DNA from: Desulfuromonadaceae bacterium
GTDB lineage: Bacteria > Desulfobacterota > Desulfuromonadia > Geobacterales > Pseudopelobacteraceae
NCBI GenBank assembly: GCA_028681335.1
Contig: JAQUIT010000016.1
Coordinates: 1-64,000 of the forward strand
Length of the DNA stretch: 64,000 nucleotides
Direction of reading: 5' to 3'
A program made the translations under genes and the position numbers. Positions 9,682 through 20,060 of this stretch are shown here, piece after piece. The notes under the pieces were generated by a model that saw only the letters and a program-made list of their open reading frames with translations, did not search any database and had not been told where the DNA came from. Each line of letters begins with the position of its first letter. Position 1 is the stretch's first letter.

Positions 9682-11436
9682 TTAAAGCTTTGATTTACGT
9701 GTGCGCAAAGTGTCGGCCTGCTTCAGAAGCAGTGTGTATTCATCACAGTTTGTATCCAGTACCGCCAGTCGGGCGGCAATCTCCTTTATGGATCCAAGCT
9801 GTTTCCTTTCGTTGCTTCGAGTACACTGATTCAATACGTCGCGCCATTCAATGTCATCCAGATATCCATCTGAAACCATTATCCTGGAAAAAAGTATTTT
9901 ATGTTCAGGCTTTGCGAACGTTTCAGCCATGTGACTTAACGTTCTGCTGTCTTCTGAGCCGTCAAGCCTGTCAAGTATTAGTCCTGCAAGTTCAAGATAG
10001 TCATCACTAAAGATATTATCAAGCCCGTTACGTACTATTTCTGCTCGGGCATCAGGGTAATTTAACAAGAGCGCAAGAAGGGTGTCCTGAACATTGTCTC
10101 CAGGCTGTAGAATAATGCTCTGGGATGTCGCAGCGTCTTTGTTGTGTGCGAATCCTCCACCTTGCATGCGTTTACGAAATGAGTGGACCGTTATCCCCAG
10201 TAGTCTGCAAATCTCCTTTTCGTACAAGTCACGCTCAACAGAATCAGCTATCTTGCGAAAACGTGGCACAATGTCATCAATTATCCGGACTTTATTGTCA
10301 ACGCTGTCCGGTGGTGTTTCCGCCAAAAGAGAGCGCACGAAGTATTCAAAAGCCGGTCGGGCCTTGTCACGTATCGCAACAAACTCCGCTGCTGAATGTG
10401 TGCCAAGAAAGCTGTCCGGATCATCGCCGGGCGGCAATGAAATTACATACGCCGGAATGCGCTGCTCGAGAAAAAGTTCCATCGAGCGAATGGTTGCTTT
10501 CTTGCCGGCGTTGTCGCTGTCAAACAGGGTGTATACACGTTCAGCATGTCGCTTGATTTGCCCGGCGTGGGTGCTGGTAAGAGCCGTCCCACAGGTTGCC
10601 ACTACATTTTCCACTCCGGCCCGGTACAGTGCCAGATGGTCGAAGTAACCTTCGACAATTATGACAGAACCTCCGGTTCTGATGGATGGTAATGCCATGT
10701 TTAATCCGAAAAGCACCGAACTCTTATGGTAGAGCGGCGATTCGGGTGAGTTGATATATTTAGGAAGTGATCCATCCAGTACACGTCCGGCAAAAGCGAT
10801 CACCTGACCACGTGCATCGCGAATCGGGAAGATCAGGCGATTGCGGAGAAGATCGTGCCAACCGGAATCAGATTTCCGAATTATACCGAGCTTAGCTGCG
10901 ATGTTAAGATCGACCCCGTTATTTTGTAGATGTTTTGCCAGTCCATCCCACCGGTCAGGCGCAAAACCAAGGTGGTAAGCCTCGGATATGTCTGTATCGA
11001 CGGTCCGCTTGGCAAGGTACTGTCGTGCTGCTTCCCCTTCTTGTCCATTGAGAAGAACAGAACGGTAGTAGGAAGTAGTCAGTTCATTGATCCGTAAAAA
11101 TTGAACATGTTCATCCTGCGTCTTCTTTTCCGTGGGAGTGAGCTGCCGCTCCTCAATTTCGATTCCGGCTTTTCTTGCAAGCAGTTTGACTGCTTCAGGA
11201 AAGCTAACCCCCTCGATCTTCATGATAAAAGAAAATGCATTGCCGCCTTCCCCGCACCCAAAACAGTGAAAAATCTCTCGTGCCGGGTTTACATTAAACG
11301 ACGGAGTCTTTTCTGCATGAAAAGGGCAAAGTCCGAGGAAGTTGCCGCCTGCACGACGCAAAGGGACATAGTCAGAAACTACCTCTACAATAGAAAGGCG
11401 TTCAGCAATCTCCCGTACCTTCTCTTCAGGTATCAT
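9682..11436 (-). CDS. dnaG: DNA primase
   Basis: 584 aa from the ATG at 11436, which overlaps the cvpA stop as [24 protein letters not shown] is the family N-terminus. The CHC2 zinc finger (CPFH...CFGC) lies near residues 40-64. The TOPRIM core has [17 protein letters not shown] and the acidic metal site [12 protein letters not shown]. The C-terminal helicase-binding region is divergent, as usual. It makes RNA primers for replication. rpoD follows after 31 bases. Confidence 0.96.
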   Translation of the reverse strand: MIPEEKVREIAERLSIVEVVSDYVPLRRAGGNFLGLCPFHAEKTPSFNVNPAREIFHCFGCGEGGNAFSFIMKIEGVSFPEAVKLLARKAGIEIEERQLTPTEKKTQDEHVQFLRINELTTSYYRSVLLNGQEGEAARQYLAKRTVDTDISEAYHLGFAPDRWDGLAKHLQNNGVDLNIAAKLGIIRKSDSGWHDLLRNRLIFPIRDARGQVIAFAGRVLDGSLPKYINSPESPLYHKSSVLFGLNMALPSIRTGGSVIIVEGYFDHLALYRAGVENVVATCGTALTSTHAGQIKRHAERVYTLFDSDNAGKKATIRSMELFLEQRIPAYVISLPPGDDPDSFLGTHSAAEFVAIRDKARPAFEYFVRSLLAETPPDSVDNKVRIIDDIVPRFRKIADSVERDLYEKEICRLLGITVHSFRKRMQGGGFAHNKDAATSQSIILQPGDNVQDTLLALLLNYPDARAEIVRNGLDNIFSDDYLELAGLILDRLDGSEDSRTLSHMAETFAKPEHKILFSRIMVSDGYLDDIEWRDVLNQCTRSNERKQLGSIKEIAARLAVLDTNCDEYTLLLKQADTLRTRKSKL

Positions 11437-11924
11437 TTCTTTTGACCATCGGCATTCCGCCATTCCGCCAGAAAACGATCACCGGTTTTGGCCAGAGCGT
11501 TAGCGGAGTTGGAGGAGCGGATCTTGTTCCTGATCTGATCCGGCATAAATCCGGAGGAGGCAATGCTGAAAAACATACAGAGCAATAACGCTCCTTCGGC
11601 TATGCCGAGAAGCAGTCCACCAAGCCTGTTCAAGCTGCCAAGCATAACAAGTCGTAACGCGGCGGTTATGACATTGCCGATGATATGGGCGCAAATTCCG
11701 GCAAGCAGCAGTATGACGATAAAAGCAAGAAACGAAGATAGGTGATCAGGCAGATGAAGCGCATTTTTTATAGGTACTGCAAGCAGTGGATGAAACCGGT
11801 ACGCCATCCATCCGCCGACAAGGAGTCCTGCAAGAGAAGAAGCTTCGTTGACAAGCCCCCTGACAAGCCCCTTGACCGCAAAGAAACAGAGTACTGATAA
11901 AATGATTATGTCAAAAACGTTCAT
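11433..11924 (-). CDS. cvpA: CvpA-family membrane protein
   Basis: 163 aa with four hydrophobic segments. The start MNVFDIIILSVLCFFAVKG followed by LVRGLVNEASSLAGLLVGG matches the CvpA/colicin V production family. The molecular function of this family is poorly defined. It overlaps dnaG by four bases, which suggests translational coupling. It sits just downstream of a terminator-like hairpin at 11947-11974. Confidence 0.85.
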   Translation of the reverse strand: MNVFDIIILSVLCFFAVKGLVRGLVNEASSLAGLLVGGWMAYRFHPLLAVPIKNALHLPDHLSSFLAFIVILLLAGICAHIIGNVITAALRLVMLGSLNRLGGLLLGIAEGALLLCMFFSIASSGFMPDQIRNKIRSSNSANALAKTGDRFLAEWRNADGQKK

Positions 11925-11946
11925 TGCAACACCACAACCCGTTTAC

Positions 11947-11974
11947 AAAAAAAGGGCCATCTCAATGAAAGCCC
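11947..11974 (-). terminator. Terminator/attenuator-like hairpin between yqeY and cvpA
   Basis: On the minus strand GGGC, a three-T bulge, CAT, a TGAG loop, ATG and GCCC form a hairpin (11974 to 11954) followed directly by seven Ts (11953-11947). It lies 155 bases after the yqeY stop and only 22 bases before the cvpA ATG. It could end the rpsU-yqeY transcript or attenuate read-through into cvpA-dnaG-rpoD. The stem is interrupted, so termination may be partial. Confidence 0.55.
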
Positions 11975-12129
11975 CTTGACTGTGTATTCCGGTTTCTAAT
12001 CTGATGTCTCCAAGGAGCTTCTGTTCCGCCCTAAGTCTTAGCGGATCGGATTGGTAGTTCCTTGATTCATCTGTGATTTGAAATTGAAATAAGATAAATC
12101 CTGTACACTCTTTCAATGGATTCAGCGGA

Positions 12130-12573
12130 TCATGCAAGCAGTCTCCGTACAGCGTTGCTTACAACCTTGCCATCGGCTTTACCAGCGGTAAGTGGGGTGA
12201 CCGCCTTCATTACCCGTCCCATATCTTTTGCGCCGCTCGCTTCAATATCCAGAATCACCTGTGATACAAGCGTGTCAATTTCCTCGGTGCTTAATTGTGT
12301 TGGCAGAAACTCAAGAAGGACTGAAAGTTCCAATTCCTCTTTTTCGGCCAGTTCAAGCCGATTTCCTTCTCGATACATCCGAATGGATTCGCGGCGTTGT
12401 TTGGCCATGGTTGATATGACATCAGTGACAGCTTGGTCATCAAGCTCAGCGCGGGTTTCAATCTCGCGGTTCTTGATTGCAGCACGCACCATGCGAACAG
12501 CCGAAAGGCGCAGGTCATCCCGCGCCTTCATGGCTGCTTTCATTGCATCGTTTAACTGTGTTTTTAATGTCAT
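12130..12573 (-). CDS. yqeY: GatB/YqeY domain protein
   Basis: 147 aa. The family start MTLKTQLNDAMKAAMKARD and the C-terminal pattern GAKDMGRVMKAVTPLTAGKADGK match YqeY, a helical tail-domain homologue of the amidotransferase subunit GatB. AGGA precedes the ATG. Its role is unclear; the domain is associated with tRNA binding or amidation. It lies 32 bases after rpsU, the widespread rpsU-yqeY-dnaG-rpoD arrangement. Confidence 0.9.
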   Translation of the reverse strand: MTLKTQLNDAMKAAMKARDDLRLSAVRMVRAAIKNREIETRAELDDQAVTDVISTMAKQRRESIRMYREGNRLELAEKEELELSVLLEFLPTQLSTEEIDTLVSQVILDIEASGAKDMGRVMKAVTPLTAGKADGKVVSNAVRRLLA

Positions 12574-12605
12574 ACTGGTGTTCCTGGTCTTTTTAAACGG
12601 TGGTG

Positions 12606-12803
12606 CTAGTCTATCATTTTACGCTGTTTCTTAAGGGCGCGCTTGCGTGCGGCGATTGCCTTTTTCTTACGCTTGATGCTTGGCTTCTCGAAGTGCTCGC
12701 GTTTGCGAACTTCGGAAAGGATTCCCGCTTTTTCGCACTGCTTCTTGAACTTCTTCAGTGCCATTTCAAACGGTTCACTATCCTTTATTTTTACTCCCGG
12801 CAT
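12606..12803 (-). CDS. rpsU: 30S ribosomal protein S21
   Basis: 65 aa and highly basic. The pattern [18 protein letters not shown] followed by a C-terminal Lys/Arg helix is S21. GAGGGGGTG precedes the ATG. It binds the small subunit near the anti-Shine-Dalgarno. It is the first gene of the macromolecular synthesis block, behind a strong sigma-70-type promoter at 12872-12899. Confidence 0.95.
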   Translation of the reverse strand: MPGVKIKDSEPFEMALKKFKKQCEKAGILSEVRKREHFEKPSIKRKKKAIAARKRALKKQRKMID

Positions 12804-12871
12804 GTAAAATCACCCCCTCGTCTGTTTTTGATTCAAATATATATTGATATGCAATTAAAATTGAGTTTTGC

Positions 12872-12899
12872 ATAATAGCATAGCGAGTCTCTTTGTCAA
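12872..12899 (-). promoter_or_regulatory. Strong sigma-70 promoter of rpsU
   Basis: On the minus strand TTGACA (12899-12894) is followed after 16 bases by TATTAT (12877-12872). Transcription would start near 12865, giving a leader of about 60 bases before rpsU. This is one of the best promoter matches in the window. Confidence 0.65.
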
Positions 12900-12919
12900 T
12901 AACCAAATGCATGCAGCTG

Positions 12920-13258
12920 TCAGGTGGCAATTGAAGTAGTGCGTGCCGCCTTTTCTGCTATACCGGAAGTGCCGAATCTGCGCCGCAACTCATTGTAAAC
13001 GGCATCGGGATGAATGTCCTGATGACCCAGAAGAACAAGCAGGTGATAAACAAGGTCGGCGGATTCGTAAACAATCTCGTCGCGTATGCCACCTTTGGCA
13101 GCAATGACGACTTCAGTCGCCTCTTCGCCAATTTTCTTGAGAATCTTATCTATACCACCGTTCATGAGAGAGGCGGTGTAAGAGTTGTCTGTCGGATTGA
13201 CCTTGCGGTCAATAATGACCTGATATACGGCCTGGAGGATGTCTGATTCATTTGTCAT
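12920..13258 (-). CDS. hisE: Phosphoribosyl-ATP pyrophosphatase
   Basis: 112 aa. MazG-like helical fold with the acidic metal motif [13 protein letters not shown] and the later segment [11 protein letters not shown], typical of HisE. It hydrolyses PR-ATP to PR-AMP, the second histidine step. The start codon overlaps the hisF stop (ATGA). HisE stands alone here; the HisI cyclohydrolase partner is not in the window. Confidence 0.93.
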   Translation of the reverse strand: MTNESDILQAVYQVIIDRKVNPTDNSYTASLMNGGIDKILKKIGEEATEVVIAAKGGIRDEIVYESADLVYHLLVLLGHQDIHPDAVYNELRRRFGTSGIAEKAARTTSIAT

Positions 13259-14016
13259 AAACGGACCTCTACACCTTTGTCACGGAGATATTCCTTTGCC
13301 TGGCCGATAGTGTATTCACGATAGTGGAAGATTGAGGCTGCCAGGCAAGCGCTGGCCCCTCCGGTGGTGAAGCCATCATAGATATGCTCCAGATTCCCGA
13401 CTCCGCCAGAGGCAATAACCGGGATTGAAACAGCATCGACTACGGCGCGAGTGAGTTCAAGATCATAGCCGTCTTTAGTACCATCGCAATCCATGCTCGT
13501 CAGGAGGATTTCACCTGAGCCGTACGCCTCCATCCTGGTGGCCCATTCTACGACATCAAGGCCGGTCGGTTTGCGACCACCGTGAGTGTATACTTCCCAG
13601 CGTTTTTCACCCGGCACCCGGCGAGCGTCAATTGCTACTACCGTACATTGTGAGCCGAAACGTTCGGCGGCTTCGCGCACAAACTCCGGGCGATCAACAG
13701 CGGCTGTGTTGATGGATGTTTTATCAGCGCCGGCATTGAGCAGGCGGCGGATGTCTTCGACGCAACGGATACCTCCGCCCACGGTCAGCGGCATAAAGAC
13801 GCGTTCCGCCGTGCGCCGAACGACATCTATGATGATATCGCGATCATCACTTGAAGCGGTTATGTCGAGAAAGGTCAGCTCATCGGCACCCTGACTGTCG
13901 TACATTTCAGCAATTTCTACCGGATCTCCGGCATCGCGCAACTCCAAAAACTGGACACCCTTTACGACGCGGCCCCCTTTCACATCCAGACAGGGGATGA
14001 TACGTTTAGTCAACAT
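13255..14016 (-). CDS. hisF: Imidazole glycerol phosphate synthase, cyclase subunit
   Basis: 253 aa from the ATG at 14016, which gives the canonical [20 protein letters not shown] start; an upstream in-frame start would run into hisA. TIM barrel with catalytic Asp in PCLDVK and in [13 protein letters not shown], and phosphate-binding VGGGI and ASGGVG loops. With HisH it converts PRFAR plus ammonia to IGP and AICAR. It follows hisA directly and overlaps hisE by four bases. Confidence 0.97.
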   Translation of the reverse strand: MLTKRIIPCLDVKGGRVVKGVQFLELRDAGDPVEIAEMYDSQGADELTFLDITASSDDRDIIIDVVRRTAERVFMPLTVGGGIRCVEDIRRLLNAGADKTSINTAAVDRPEFVREAAERFGSQCTVVAIDARRVPGEKRWEVYTHGGRKPTGLDVVEWATRMEAYGSGEILLTSMDCDGTKDGYDLELTRAVVDAVSIPVIASGGVGNLEHIYDGFTTGGASACLAASIFHYREYTIGQAKEYLRDKGVEVRL

Positions 14017-14017
14017 T

Positions 14018-14749
14018 TCAGGACTGTTCCTTTGTAAGTGCAATAGCTTCGTTCAATTTGATCGCTCCGGTGTAAACGGCCTTGCCGGTGATTACCCCGG
14101 AGACACCGAACGATTCTATTGCCATTAGATTCTCTATGTCTTTCAGGCTTGAAACGCCACCGGAGGCTATAACAGGTATCGAAACAGACTCTGCCAGGGC
14201 TCTTGTTGCCTCAAGGTTTGGTCCCTGGAGCATTCCATCCCGGGCAATGTCTGTGTAGATAATTGCAGCCACACCGTACCCCTCAAACTTCTGTGCCAGT
14301 TCAATTGCTGTAATGTCGGTCAGTTCAGCCCACCCTTGAACGGCTACCATGCCGTTTTTTGCATCGATGCCGACTACGATCCGTCCCGGGTATTTGGCAC
14401 AGGCCTCGCGCACCAGGTCAGGTTTGCGTTGGGCCGCAGTACCAATGATGACGCGGGAAAGCCCCATTGACAGATATGCATCAATGGTAGCAATGTCGCG
14501 GATGCCGCCACCAAGTTGAGCCGGTATCGAAATGGCTTTGAGGATCGCCTCGATGGCGTCCCTGTTTTTTGGTTGACCGGCAAAGGCCCCATCCAGATCC
14601 ACAATATGCAACAGTTCGGCACCTTGATTCTCCCAGTCGAGCGCTTGTGCGCCAGGGTTGTCATTGAATACCGTATCTTTATCCATCAGCCCCTGTTCGA
14701 GGCGGACGCATTTTCCATCTTTCAAATCGATAGCGGGAATTACGATCAT
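14018..14749 (-). CDS. hisA: ProFAR isomerase (HisA)
   Basis: 243 aa. TIM barrel with catalytic Asp in [17 protein letters not shown] and [12 protein letters not shown], plus phosphate-binding loops QLGGGIRD and ASGGVS. It isomerises ProFAR to PRFAR in histidine synthesis. The ATG overlaps the hisH stop (ATGA). The sequence fits HisA rather than the dual PriA enzyme, though PriA-type dual activity cannot be excluded by eye. Confidence 0.96.
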   Translation of the reverse strand: MIVIPAIDLKDGKCVRLEQGLMDKDTVFNDNPGAQALDWENQGAELLHIVDLDGAFAGQPKNRDAIEAILKAISIPAQLGGGIRDIATIDAYLSMGLSRVIIGTAAQRKPDLVREACAKYPGRIVVGIDAKNGMVAVQGWAELTDITAIELAQKFEGYGVAAIIYTDIARDGMLQGPNLEATRALAESVSIPVIASGGVSSLKDIENLMAIESFGVSGVITGKAVYTGAIKLNEAIALTKEQS

Positions 14750-15369
14750 TTTAGCTCCGCAAAATTCTTAAGGATCTGCAGGCCGATTGCCTGCGATTTT
14801 TCAGGGTGGAATTGGGTGGCGACAACATTGTCCTTCCAAACCGATGAGCAGAACTCGATGCCGTAATCGGTGGTTGTGGCAATTACATCGCTGTCATCCG
14901 GTTTGACATAATAGGAATGGACAAAATAGACGTTGCTGCCATCGTTGACGCCATTAAAAGCTGGCGGACGGCGTTTGAAAGAGAGCTGGTTCCACCCCAT
15001 CTGCGGTACTTTCAGTTTTTCTCCACCCACGGTCATCTGGTCGGGAAAGCGAAGGACATGGCCGGGAATGACATCCAATCCGCTATAAAGGCCAAACTCC
15101 ATGCTATCAGTGAACAGTAACTGCATTCCGACGCAGATTCCGAGAAACGGTCTTCCATCGGTAATGACCTTGAGGATTGGCTCGACAAAGCCGCCCTGCT
15201 CAAGGTTGTGCATGCAGTCGCGAAAAGCTCCTACTCCAGGCAGAACAACCCTGTCGGCCTGCAGTATAGCCTGCGGGTCAGCGGTGATAATCGCTTCACT
15301 GCCGATTTTTTCAAATCCTTTTTGCACAGAACGGAGATTGCCCATGCCGTAGTCAATAATGGCGATCAT
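14746..15369 (-). CDS. hisH: Imidazole glycerol phosphate synthase, glutaminase subunit
   Basis: 207 aa. Class I glutamine amidotransferase: nucleophile Cys in [12 protein letters not shown], and catalytic His/Glu in FHPEKSQ. It supplies ammonia to HisF. Its ATG overlaps the stop of the upstream chemoreceptor gene by four bases (ATGA), so the two are probably translationally coupled. Confidence 0.96.
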   Translation of the reverse strand: MIAIIDYGMGNLRSVQKGFEKIGSEAIITADPQAILQADRVVLPGVGAFRDCMHNLEQGGFVEPILKVITDGRPFLGICVGMQLLFTDSMEFGLYSGLDVIPGHVLRFPDQMTVGGEKLKVPQMGWNQLSFKRRPPAFNGVNDGSNVYFVHSYYVKPDDSDVIATTTDYGIEFCSSVWKDNVVATQFHPEKSQAIGLQILKNFAELK

Positions 15370-16922
15370 TTTATTCCGTTCTTATTGAGGTGAGGCCCGT
15401 ATTTTTTATCGGTGCCTTTGATATGGTTAATAAGCCAGTCCTGCAGAAAATTAATTACGTCCTGGGCAATGAGCGGCTCACCGGCGTTGAACTTTCCTAT
15501 AAGCTCTGTAACCTGATCAAGCAGCTTCTTGTGCAATGCTTTGTGTTGTGTCTCTTCAGGGTAATGGGTTTGAGCAAAATTGCGCTCCTCATCGGCAAAA
15601 TGGTTGATTGTGTACTCAGCCAGACCGTTTAATACACGTCCTACCGCATCCTTGCTCTTTTTTTGCTGCATGGCATCAGCAAGGTCGTTAACCATGTTAA
15701 AGAGTACCTTGTGTTGGTCATCGTACTTCGAAACTCCGGTAGAAAACGATGCGTCCCACTCAAGTGCTTTTGACAGGCGGAAATGGCCGACTAATTCATG
15801 CAGGTTGTCAACCTCCCTGGCAAGCGTAGTGGTTGCCAGAGTTGTACTGCGGGAGTTCTCAACATTGTGGTTAACAACATCGGTAATCATCTGGATGTTG
15901 TTGGTAATTTCCTGAGTCGTGGCGGTCTGCTCTTCCGCGGCTGTTGCAACCTGGCTGATCTGCATCGTCAACTCATTTATTTGGTTGAGGATGTCTTCCA
16001 GGGCTTCACCTGATCTCGTTGTTTCAGCCGTACCGCGCTTGACCTCATCAACCCCTTCTGACATGGAGGTGACCGCGTTCTGCGTCTCGTTCTGAATGGC
16101 TTTTATCATTGCTGCAATTTCTTTTGTCGCTTTGGTGGTGCGCTCTGCCAGTGCTCTTACCTCGTCGGCAACGACTGCAAAACCGCGTCCCTGTTCACCG
16201 GCCCTGGCGGCTTCGATAGCCGCGTTTAGCGCCAGGAGATTGGTCTGGTCAGCGATGTCCTGGATTGTGTTGACGATCGCGCCTATCTGGTCGGAGCGCT
16301 GTCCCAGCCCCTCAACCGTACTTGACGATACGTTTACGCGTTGAGCAATGTTTTCCATCAGGCGTGAGCTGCTCTGAACCAACTGCGAACCACTGTGTGT
16401 CTGCTCTGTTGCCTTTTGGGCGCTTTCTGCGGCGTAGAGGCAGTTGCGGGCGATGTCTCCGGAGGTGGCCGACATTTCCTCACTTGCTGTGGCGATCGTG
16501 CTGGCCTGGATGGCAACATCTTCGGCAGCAGAGGCCATGGCATCGGTTGTAGAGCGTACCAATACAACCGAGTCTCGTACTGTGTCTGCTACCGAAAAAA
16601 ACTGGCGCATAGTTTTGTTCATGTCGGTCATCATGGTGTTGAAGGCGGATGCAAGCCGTCCCAATTCACCGTCGCCGGAAACGTTTACCCGGACCGACAA
16701 GTCGCCGCCGGCAGCTTTCTCAAGCGCTGTTAAGATTGCAGCAAGAGGTTTGAACGTATTGCTGCTGAGAAGCCCGAGTGTGGCTGACGTTACAATCAGT
16801 ACAACTGCACCGATTAACATATCCAGCCAAAGCTGACCTTTCTGGTTCAGGGCCGCTGTTGCTGCAACAGCAATTATAACGCTTACAGCATTGCCAATAA
16901 TTACGCGCAAAGTAAATGACAT
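15366..16922 (-). CDS. Methyl-accepting chemotaxis protein with C-terminal bacteriohemerythrin domain
   Basis: 518 aa. Two N-terminal membrane helices (about 8-27 and 31-53) are joined by a loop of only a few residues, so there is no periplasmic sensor. A HAMP domain (about 54-110) and a methyl-accepting signalling domain follow, with hairpin tip [20 protein letters not shown]. From W389 a hemerythrin domain carries the full seven-ligand diiron set: H404, H441, E445, H460, H464, H500 and D505. It probably senses oxygen, or another diiron ligand, in the cytoplasm and signals to CheA. GGAG precedes the ATG. It sits 42 bases after glyS and is coupled to hisH, an unusual place for a chemoreceptor. 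Confidence 0.93.
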   Translation of the reverse strand: MSFTLRVIIGNAVSVIIAVAATAALNQKGQLWLDMLIGAVVLIVTSATLGLLSSNTFKPLAAILTALEKAAGGDLSVRVNVSGDGELGRLASAFNTMMTDMNKTMRQFFSVADTVRDSVVLVRSTTDAMASAAEDVAIQASTIATASEEMSATSGDIARNCLYAAESAQKATEQTHSGSQLVQSSSRLMENIAQRVNVSSSTVEGLGQRSDQIGAIVNTIQDIADQTNLLALNAAIEAARAGEQGRGFAVVADEVRALAERTTKATKEIAAMIKAIQNETQNAVTSMSEGVDEVKRGTAETTRSGEALEDILNQINELTMQISQVATAAEEQTATTQEITNNIQMITDVVNHNVENSRSTTLATTTLAREVDNLHELVGHFRLSKALEWDASFSTGVSKYDDQHKVLFNMVNDLADAMQQKKSKDAVGRVLNGLAEYTINHFADEERNFAQTHYPEETQHKALHKKLLDQVTELIGKFNAGEPLIAQDVINFLQDWLINHIKGTDKKYGPHLNKNGIK

Positions 16923-16964
16923 TAGTTCACTCCGTCTCGGTTGATGTGGATCTGGTGATGGTGG

Positions 16965-19028
16965 TTAAGCAATTTTTGAAAAATCGGCGACTTTGCCGAC
17001 CAAACGGGCAATTGTTGTCAGAAGTGCCAGACGGTTGGTCCGTACCTGTTGTTCGTCGGCCATAACCATGACTTTATCAAAGAAGCTGTCTACCGGTCCA
17101 CGCAAGGTTGCAATTGTGGTCAAAGCGTCAAGCCATGCACCGGATGACAGTAATTTATCCGCAGATACCTTAACCGTCTGGATGGCTTCGTACAAAGCAC
17201 CCTCAGCATTGTCCTGAAAAAGTGACGGATCAACCGGAGCATCAACCCCTCCTTTGATGATGTTGCCGACACGTTTGAATGCGACGGCCAATGGTTCAAA
17301 GTCCGGATGTGTTTTGAACTCTGCAAGTGCTGAAATACGTGCCTTGACGTCGACAAGGTCATCGAATTCAGCGGCAATAGCAGCATCTACTGCGTCAACG
17401 GCGAACTGATTTCCGAGCAGGTTGACAAAACGGGCGCGGAAAAACTCCAGCACATCGATTGCAACCTGCTCTTTTGGTCGGGTCAGCTTGGCGGACAGAA
17501 GTTCAAGAGATTGCTCGATCAGTTTCCGCAAAGACAGACGGTAGCCTTTGTCAAGGATGATGGCAATGATGCCAATGGTTGCGCGCCGCAGTGCGTAAGG
17601 GTCGGCGGCGCCTGTGGGGATCAGGCCGACTCCGAAACAACCACAGATAGTGTCCAGTTTGTCAGCTATTGATACAAAAGCGCCACAATCTGACGCAGGC
17701 AGTTCTCCTCCAGCCTGTGTCGGCAGATAATGCTCCGCAATGGCATTGGCAACTTCGGTGCTTTCACCTTCCAATAAAGCGTACTCGCGTCCCATGATCC
17801 CCTGGACTTCGGGGAATTCGCCTACCATGCCGGAAACCAGATCAGCTTTGCAGAGCCAGGCAGCGCGCGAGGCGTGAACCTTGACGGCTGGGTTGAGTTG
17901 CTCGGCAAGGCCTTCGGTCAACAATCTAAAACGCTCCATCTTTTCAAAAGATGTTCCCAACTTCTGCTGATAGACAACTTTTTTGAGTGATTCCACCCGC
18001 TCGTCCAAGCGGATTTTCTTGTCCTCTTCAAAGAAAAAGCGGGCGTCTGACAGGCGGGCGCGCAGAACACGTTCGTTTCCCTTTACGACCACCGATGGAT
18101 CCTCTGTCAGAGTGTTATTGATGGTGATAAAGCCTGGCAGCAGACCTCCATGAGCATCGACAATCGAAAAATAGCGTTGATGGCTGCGCATTGAAGTAAT
18201 CAATACCTCTTTTGGAACCATCAAAAATTCGGAGGAGAATGTGCCGTGGACTACACTTGGGTATTCGACAAGGTATGTGACTTGCTCTAATAGCTCTTCA
18301 TCCGGTAGCAGGTGGCCACCGGCAGCAGTAGCTACACGGTGTGCTTCCCGGCGAATGATCTCTTTACGCTTTTCAGGGTCAGGAACGATAAAGTGTCGTT
18401 CGCATTCGTCCAGATAGCCTGCAAAGTTACTTACCGGGAAGGTTGTGTTGGCCATAAAGCGGTGCCCGCGAGAGAGTTTACCGCTTTCAATTGTACCGAA
18501 CGAAAATGGTACTACCGTGCCATCAAATAGTGCCACTATCCAGTGAATCGGACGAGCAAAGCGTACCTCTTGGTCTCCCCAGCGCATTGATTTCTTGAAA
18601 GAGAGGTTTGCTACCAGTGCTGGCAGTACCTCTGCCAGTATTTCATGAGTCGGGCGACCGGTTACCTGTTTGCTTACAAACAGATACTCACCTTTGTCGG
18701 TAGAAATAGTTTGCAGGTCGGCAACATCAACTCCCTGTCCACGAGCAAACCCTTCGGCGGCTTTGGTTGGTTTGCCGGAAGGGTCGTATGCTGCTTTTAA
18801 CGATGGTCCTGTCGCGGAGATTTCTGCGTCAGGCTGTACGGCAGGAATACCTGTCACAACCAATGCCAAACGACGCGGAGTCGCCAATGTTTTTATCTCG
18901 CTAAAAGAGAGACGGGCCGCTGCGAGTTCTCTGGTGATGATGGCTTTCATTTCCGCAGTAGCCTTCGGTATAAACCCGGCAGGGATCTCTTCACAGCCGA
19001 TTTCAAGAAACAGTTCTTTGGTATTCAT
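16965..19028 (-). CDS. glyS: Glycyl-tRNA synthetase beta subunit
   Basis: 687 aa, the usual size. The start KELFLEIGCEEIPAGFIPKA and the motif MRWGDQEVRFARPIHWIVALFD (cited in part) are GlyS hallmarks; a DALR anticodon-binding-like domain lies at the C-terminus. With the alpha subunit it forms the alpha2-beta2 bacterial enzyme. The ATG overlaps the glyQ stop by one base. Confidence 0.97.
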   Translation of the reverse strand: MNTKELFLEIGCEEIPAGFIPKATAEMKAIITRELAAARLSFSEIKTLATPRRLALVVTGIPAVQPDAEISATGPSLKAAYDPSGKPTKAAEGFARGQGVDVADLQTISTDKGEYLFVSKQVTGRPTHEILAEVLPALVANLSFKKSMRWGDQEVRFARPIHWIVALFDGTVVPFSFGTIESGKLSRGHRFMANTTFPVSNFAGYLDECERHFIVPDPEKRKEIIRREAHRVATAAGGHLLPDEELLEQVTYLVEYPSVVHGTFSSEFLMVPKEVLITSMRSHQRYFSIVDAHGGLLPGFITINNTLTEDPSVVVKGNERVLRARLSDARFFFEEDKKIRLDERVESLKKVVYQQKLGTSFEKMERFRLLTEGLAEQLNPAVKVHASRAAWLCKADLVSGMVGEFPEVQGIMGREYALLEGESTEVANAIAEHYLPTQAGGELPASDCGAFVSIADKLDTICGCFGVGLIPTGAADPYALRRATIGIIAIILDKGYRLSLRKLIEQSLELLSAKLTRPKEQVAIDVLEFFRARFVNLLGNQFAVDAVDAAIAAEFDDLVDVKARISALAEFKTHPDFEPLAVAFKRVGNIIKGGVDAPVDPSLFQDNAEGALYEAIQTVKVSADKLLSSGAWLDALTTIATLRGPVDSFFDKVMVMADEQQVRTNRLALLTTIARLVGKVADFSKIA

Positions 19029-19906
19029 CAGGCGACGCCTCCTTTCAGCAGTGGAAAGCCGAGTCTTTCACGCATGCGCAGGTATCCTTCAGCGCAGGCG
19101 CGGGCTACGCCGCGAACACGGCCAATATAGGAGGCGCGTTCGGTTACTGAAATCGCTCCGCGGGCATCAAGCAGGTTGAATGTATGTGAACACTTCATGA
19201 CATAATCGTATGCAGGTAACACCAACTCTTTAGCAACAAGCCGGAGGCACTCTTTTTCGTACATAGAAAAGAGTTGCAGGAGCATATCAACGTCGGCCTC
19301 TTCAAAGTTGTGGCGGGAGAACTCCACTTCGCTCTCGTGATGGATGTCACCGTATTTTATACCCTTGACCCACTCGAGGTCATAAACATTGTCTACCCCC
19401 TGCAAGTACATGGCGATACGTTCACAGCCGTAAGTGATTTCCGAGGGTATCGGTTTCAGGTCGATTCCGCCTGCCTGCTGGAAGTAGGTGAACTGGGTAA
19501 TCTCCATTCCATCCAGCCACACCTCCCATCCAAGTCCCCAGGCACCTAGAGTGGGTGACTCCCAGTCGTCTTCAACAAAGCGGATGTCATGTTTGGCTGG
19601 ATCAAGACCGAAGGAGCGGAGCGAATCCAGGTAAAGGTCGAGGATGTTGAGCGGCGAAGGCTTCATGATGACCTGAAATTGATAGTAGTGTTGCAGGCGG
19701 TTGGGGTTCTCTCCGTAGCGTCCGTCGGTAGGACGTCGGGAGGGCTCTACATATGCCACGTTCCACGGTTCAGGGCCGAGCACGCGCAGAAATGTGGCAG
19801 GATTGAATGTGCCGGCACCTTTTTCAGTATCATAGGGCTGTTGGATGATACACCCTTGTTTGGCCCAATACCCCTGCAGGGAAAGAATAAGATCTTGAAA
19901 TGTCAC
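19028..19906 (-). CDS. glyQ: Glycyl-tRNA synthetase alpha subunit
   Basis: 292 aa from a GTG at 19906, seven bases after GGAGG; the upstream in-frame start adds 26 unlike residues and has no good site. The family signatures [20 protein letters not shown] and [17 protein letters not shown] are present. It carries the class II catalytic core for glycine activation. First gene of the proposed glyQ-glyS-mcp-hisHAFE operon. Confidence 0.97.
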   Translation of the reverse strand: MTFQDLILSLQGYWAKQGCIIQQPYDTEKGAGTFNPATFLRVLGPEPWNVAYVEPSRRPTDGRYGENPNRLQHYYQFQVIMKPSPLNILDLYLDSLRSFGLDPAKHDIRFVEDDWESPTLGAWGLGWEVWLDGMEITQFTYFQQAGGIDLKPIPSEITYGCERIAMYLQGVDNVYDLEWVKGIKYGDIHHESEVEFSRHNFEEADVDMLLQLFSMYEKECLRLVAKELVLPAYDYVMKCSHTFNLLDARGAISVTERASYIGRVRGVARACAEGYLRMRERLGFPLLKGGVA

Positions 19907-19965
19907 GCATGTACCTCCGGATGGGGAGTCTGAATAGTTTTTGTAATGCTGAAAACAAATGTTAC

Positions 19966-19994
19966 TTAATAACAGGTATAACAACTGCGGTCAA
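19966..19994 (-). promoter_or_regulatory. Candidate sigma-70 promoter of the glyQ operon
   Basis: On the minus strand TTGACC (19994-19989), 17 bases, then TATTAA (19971-19966). The inferred leader is about 50 bases and precedes the glyQ GTG. Confidence 0.5.
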
Positions 19995-20060
19995 GGTTGC
20001 GAAAACACGATCCAAAAAAACGGTCGTGGAGCCGAATGAGGGTGCTTGCCGCTTGGGCGT

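Noticed and set aside
10094-10648. Plus-strand open frame of 184 codons antisense to dnaG
   Set aside because: It is a shadow of the strongly conserved primase frame, has no ribosome site, and is low-complexity (Ser/Arg-rich).
11943-12137. 64-codon minus-strand frame between yqeY and cvpA
   Set aside because: No ribosome site or recognised product, and it contains the terminator-like hairpin.
12116-12634. Plus-strand open frame of 172 codons antisense to yqeY
   Set aside because: Composition is Ser/Arg-rich shadow sequence and YqeY is convincing on the other strand.
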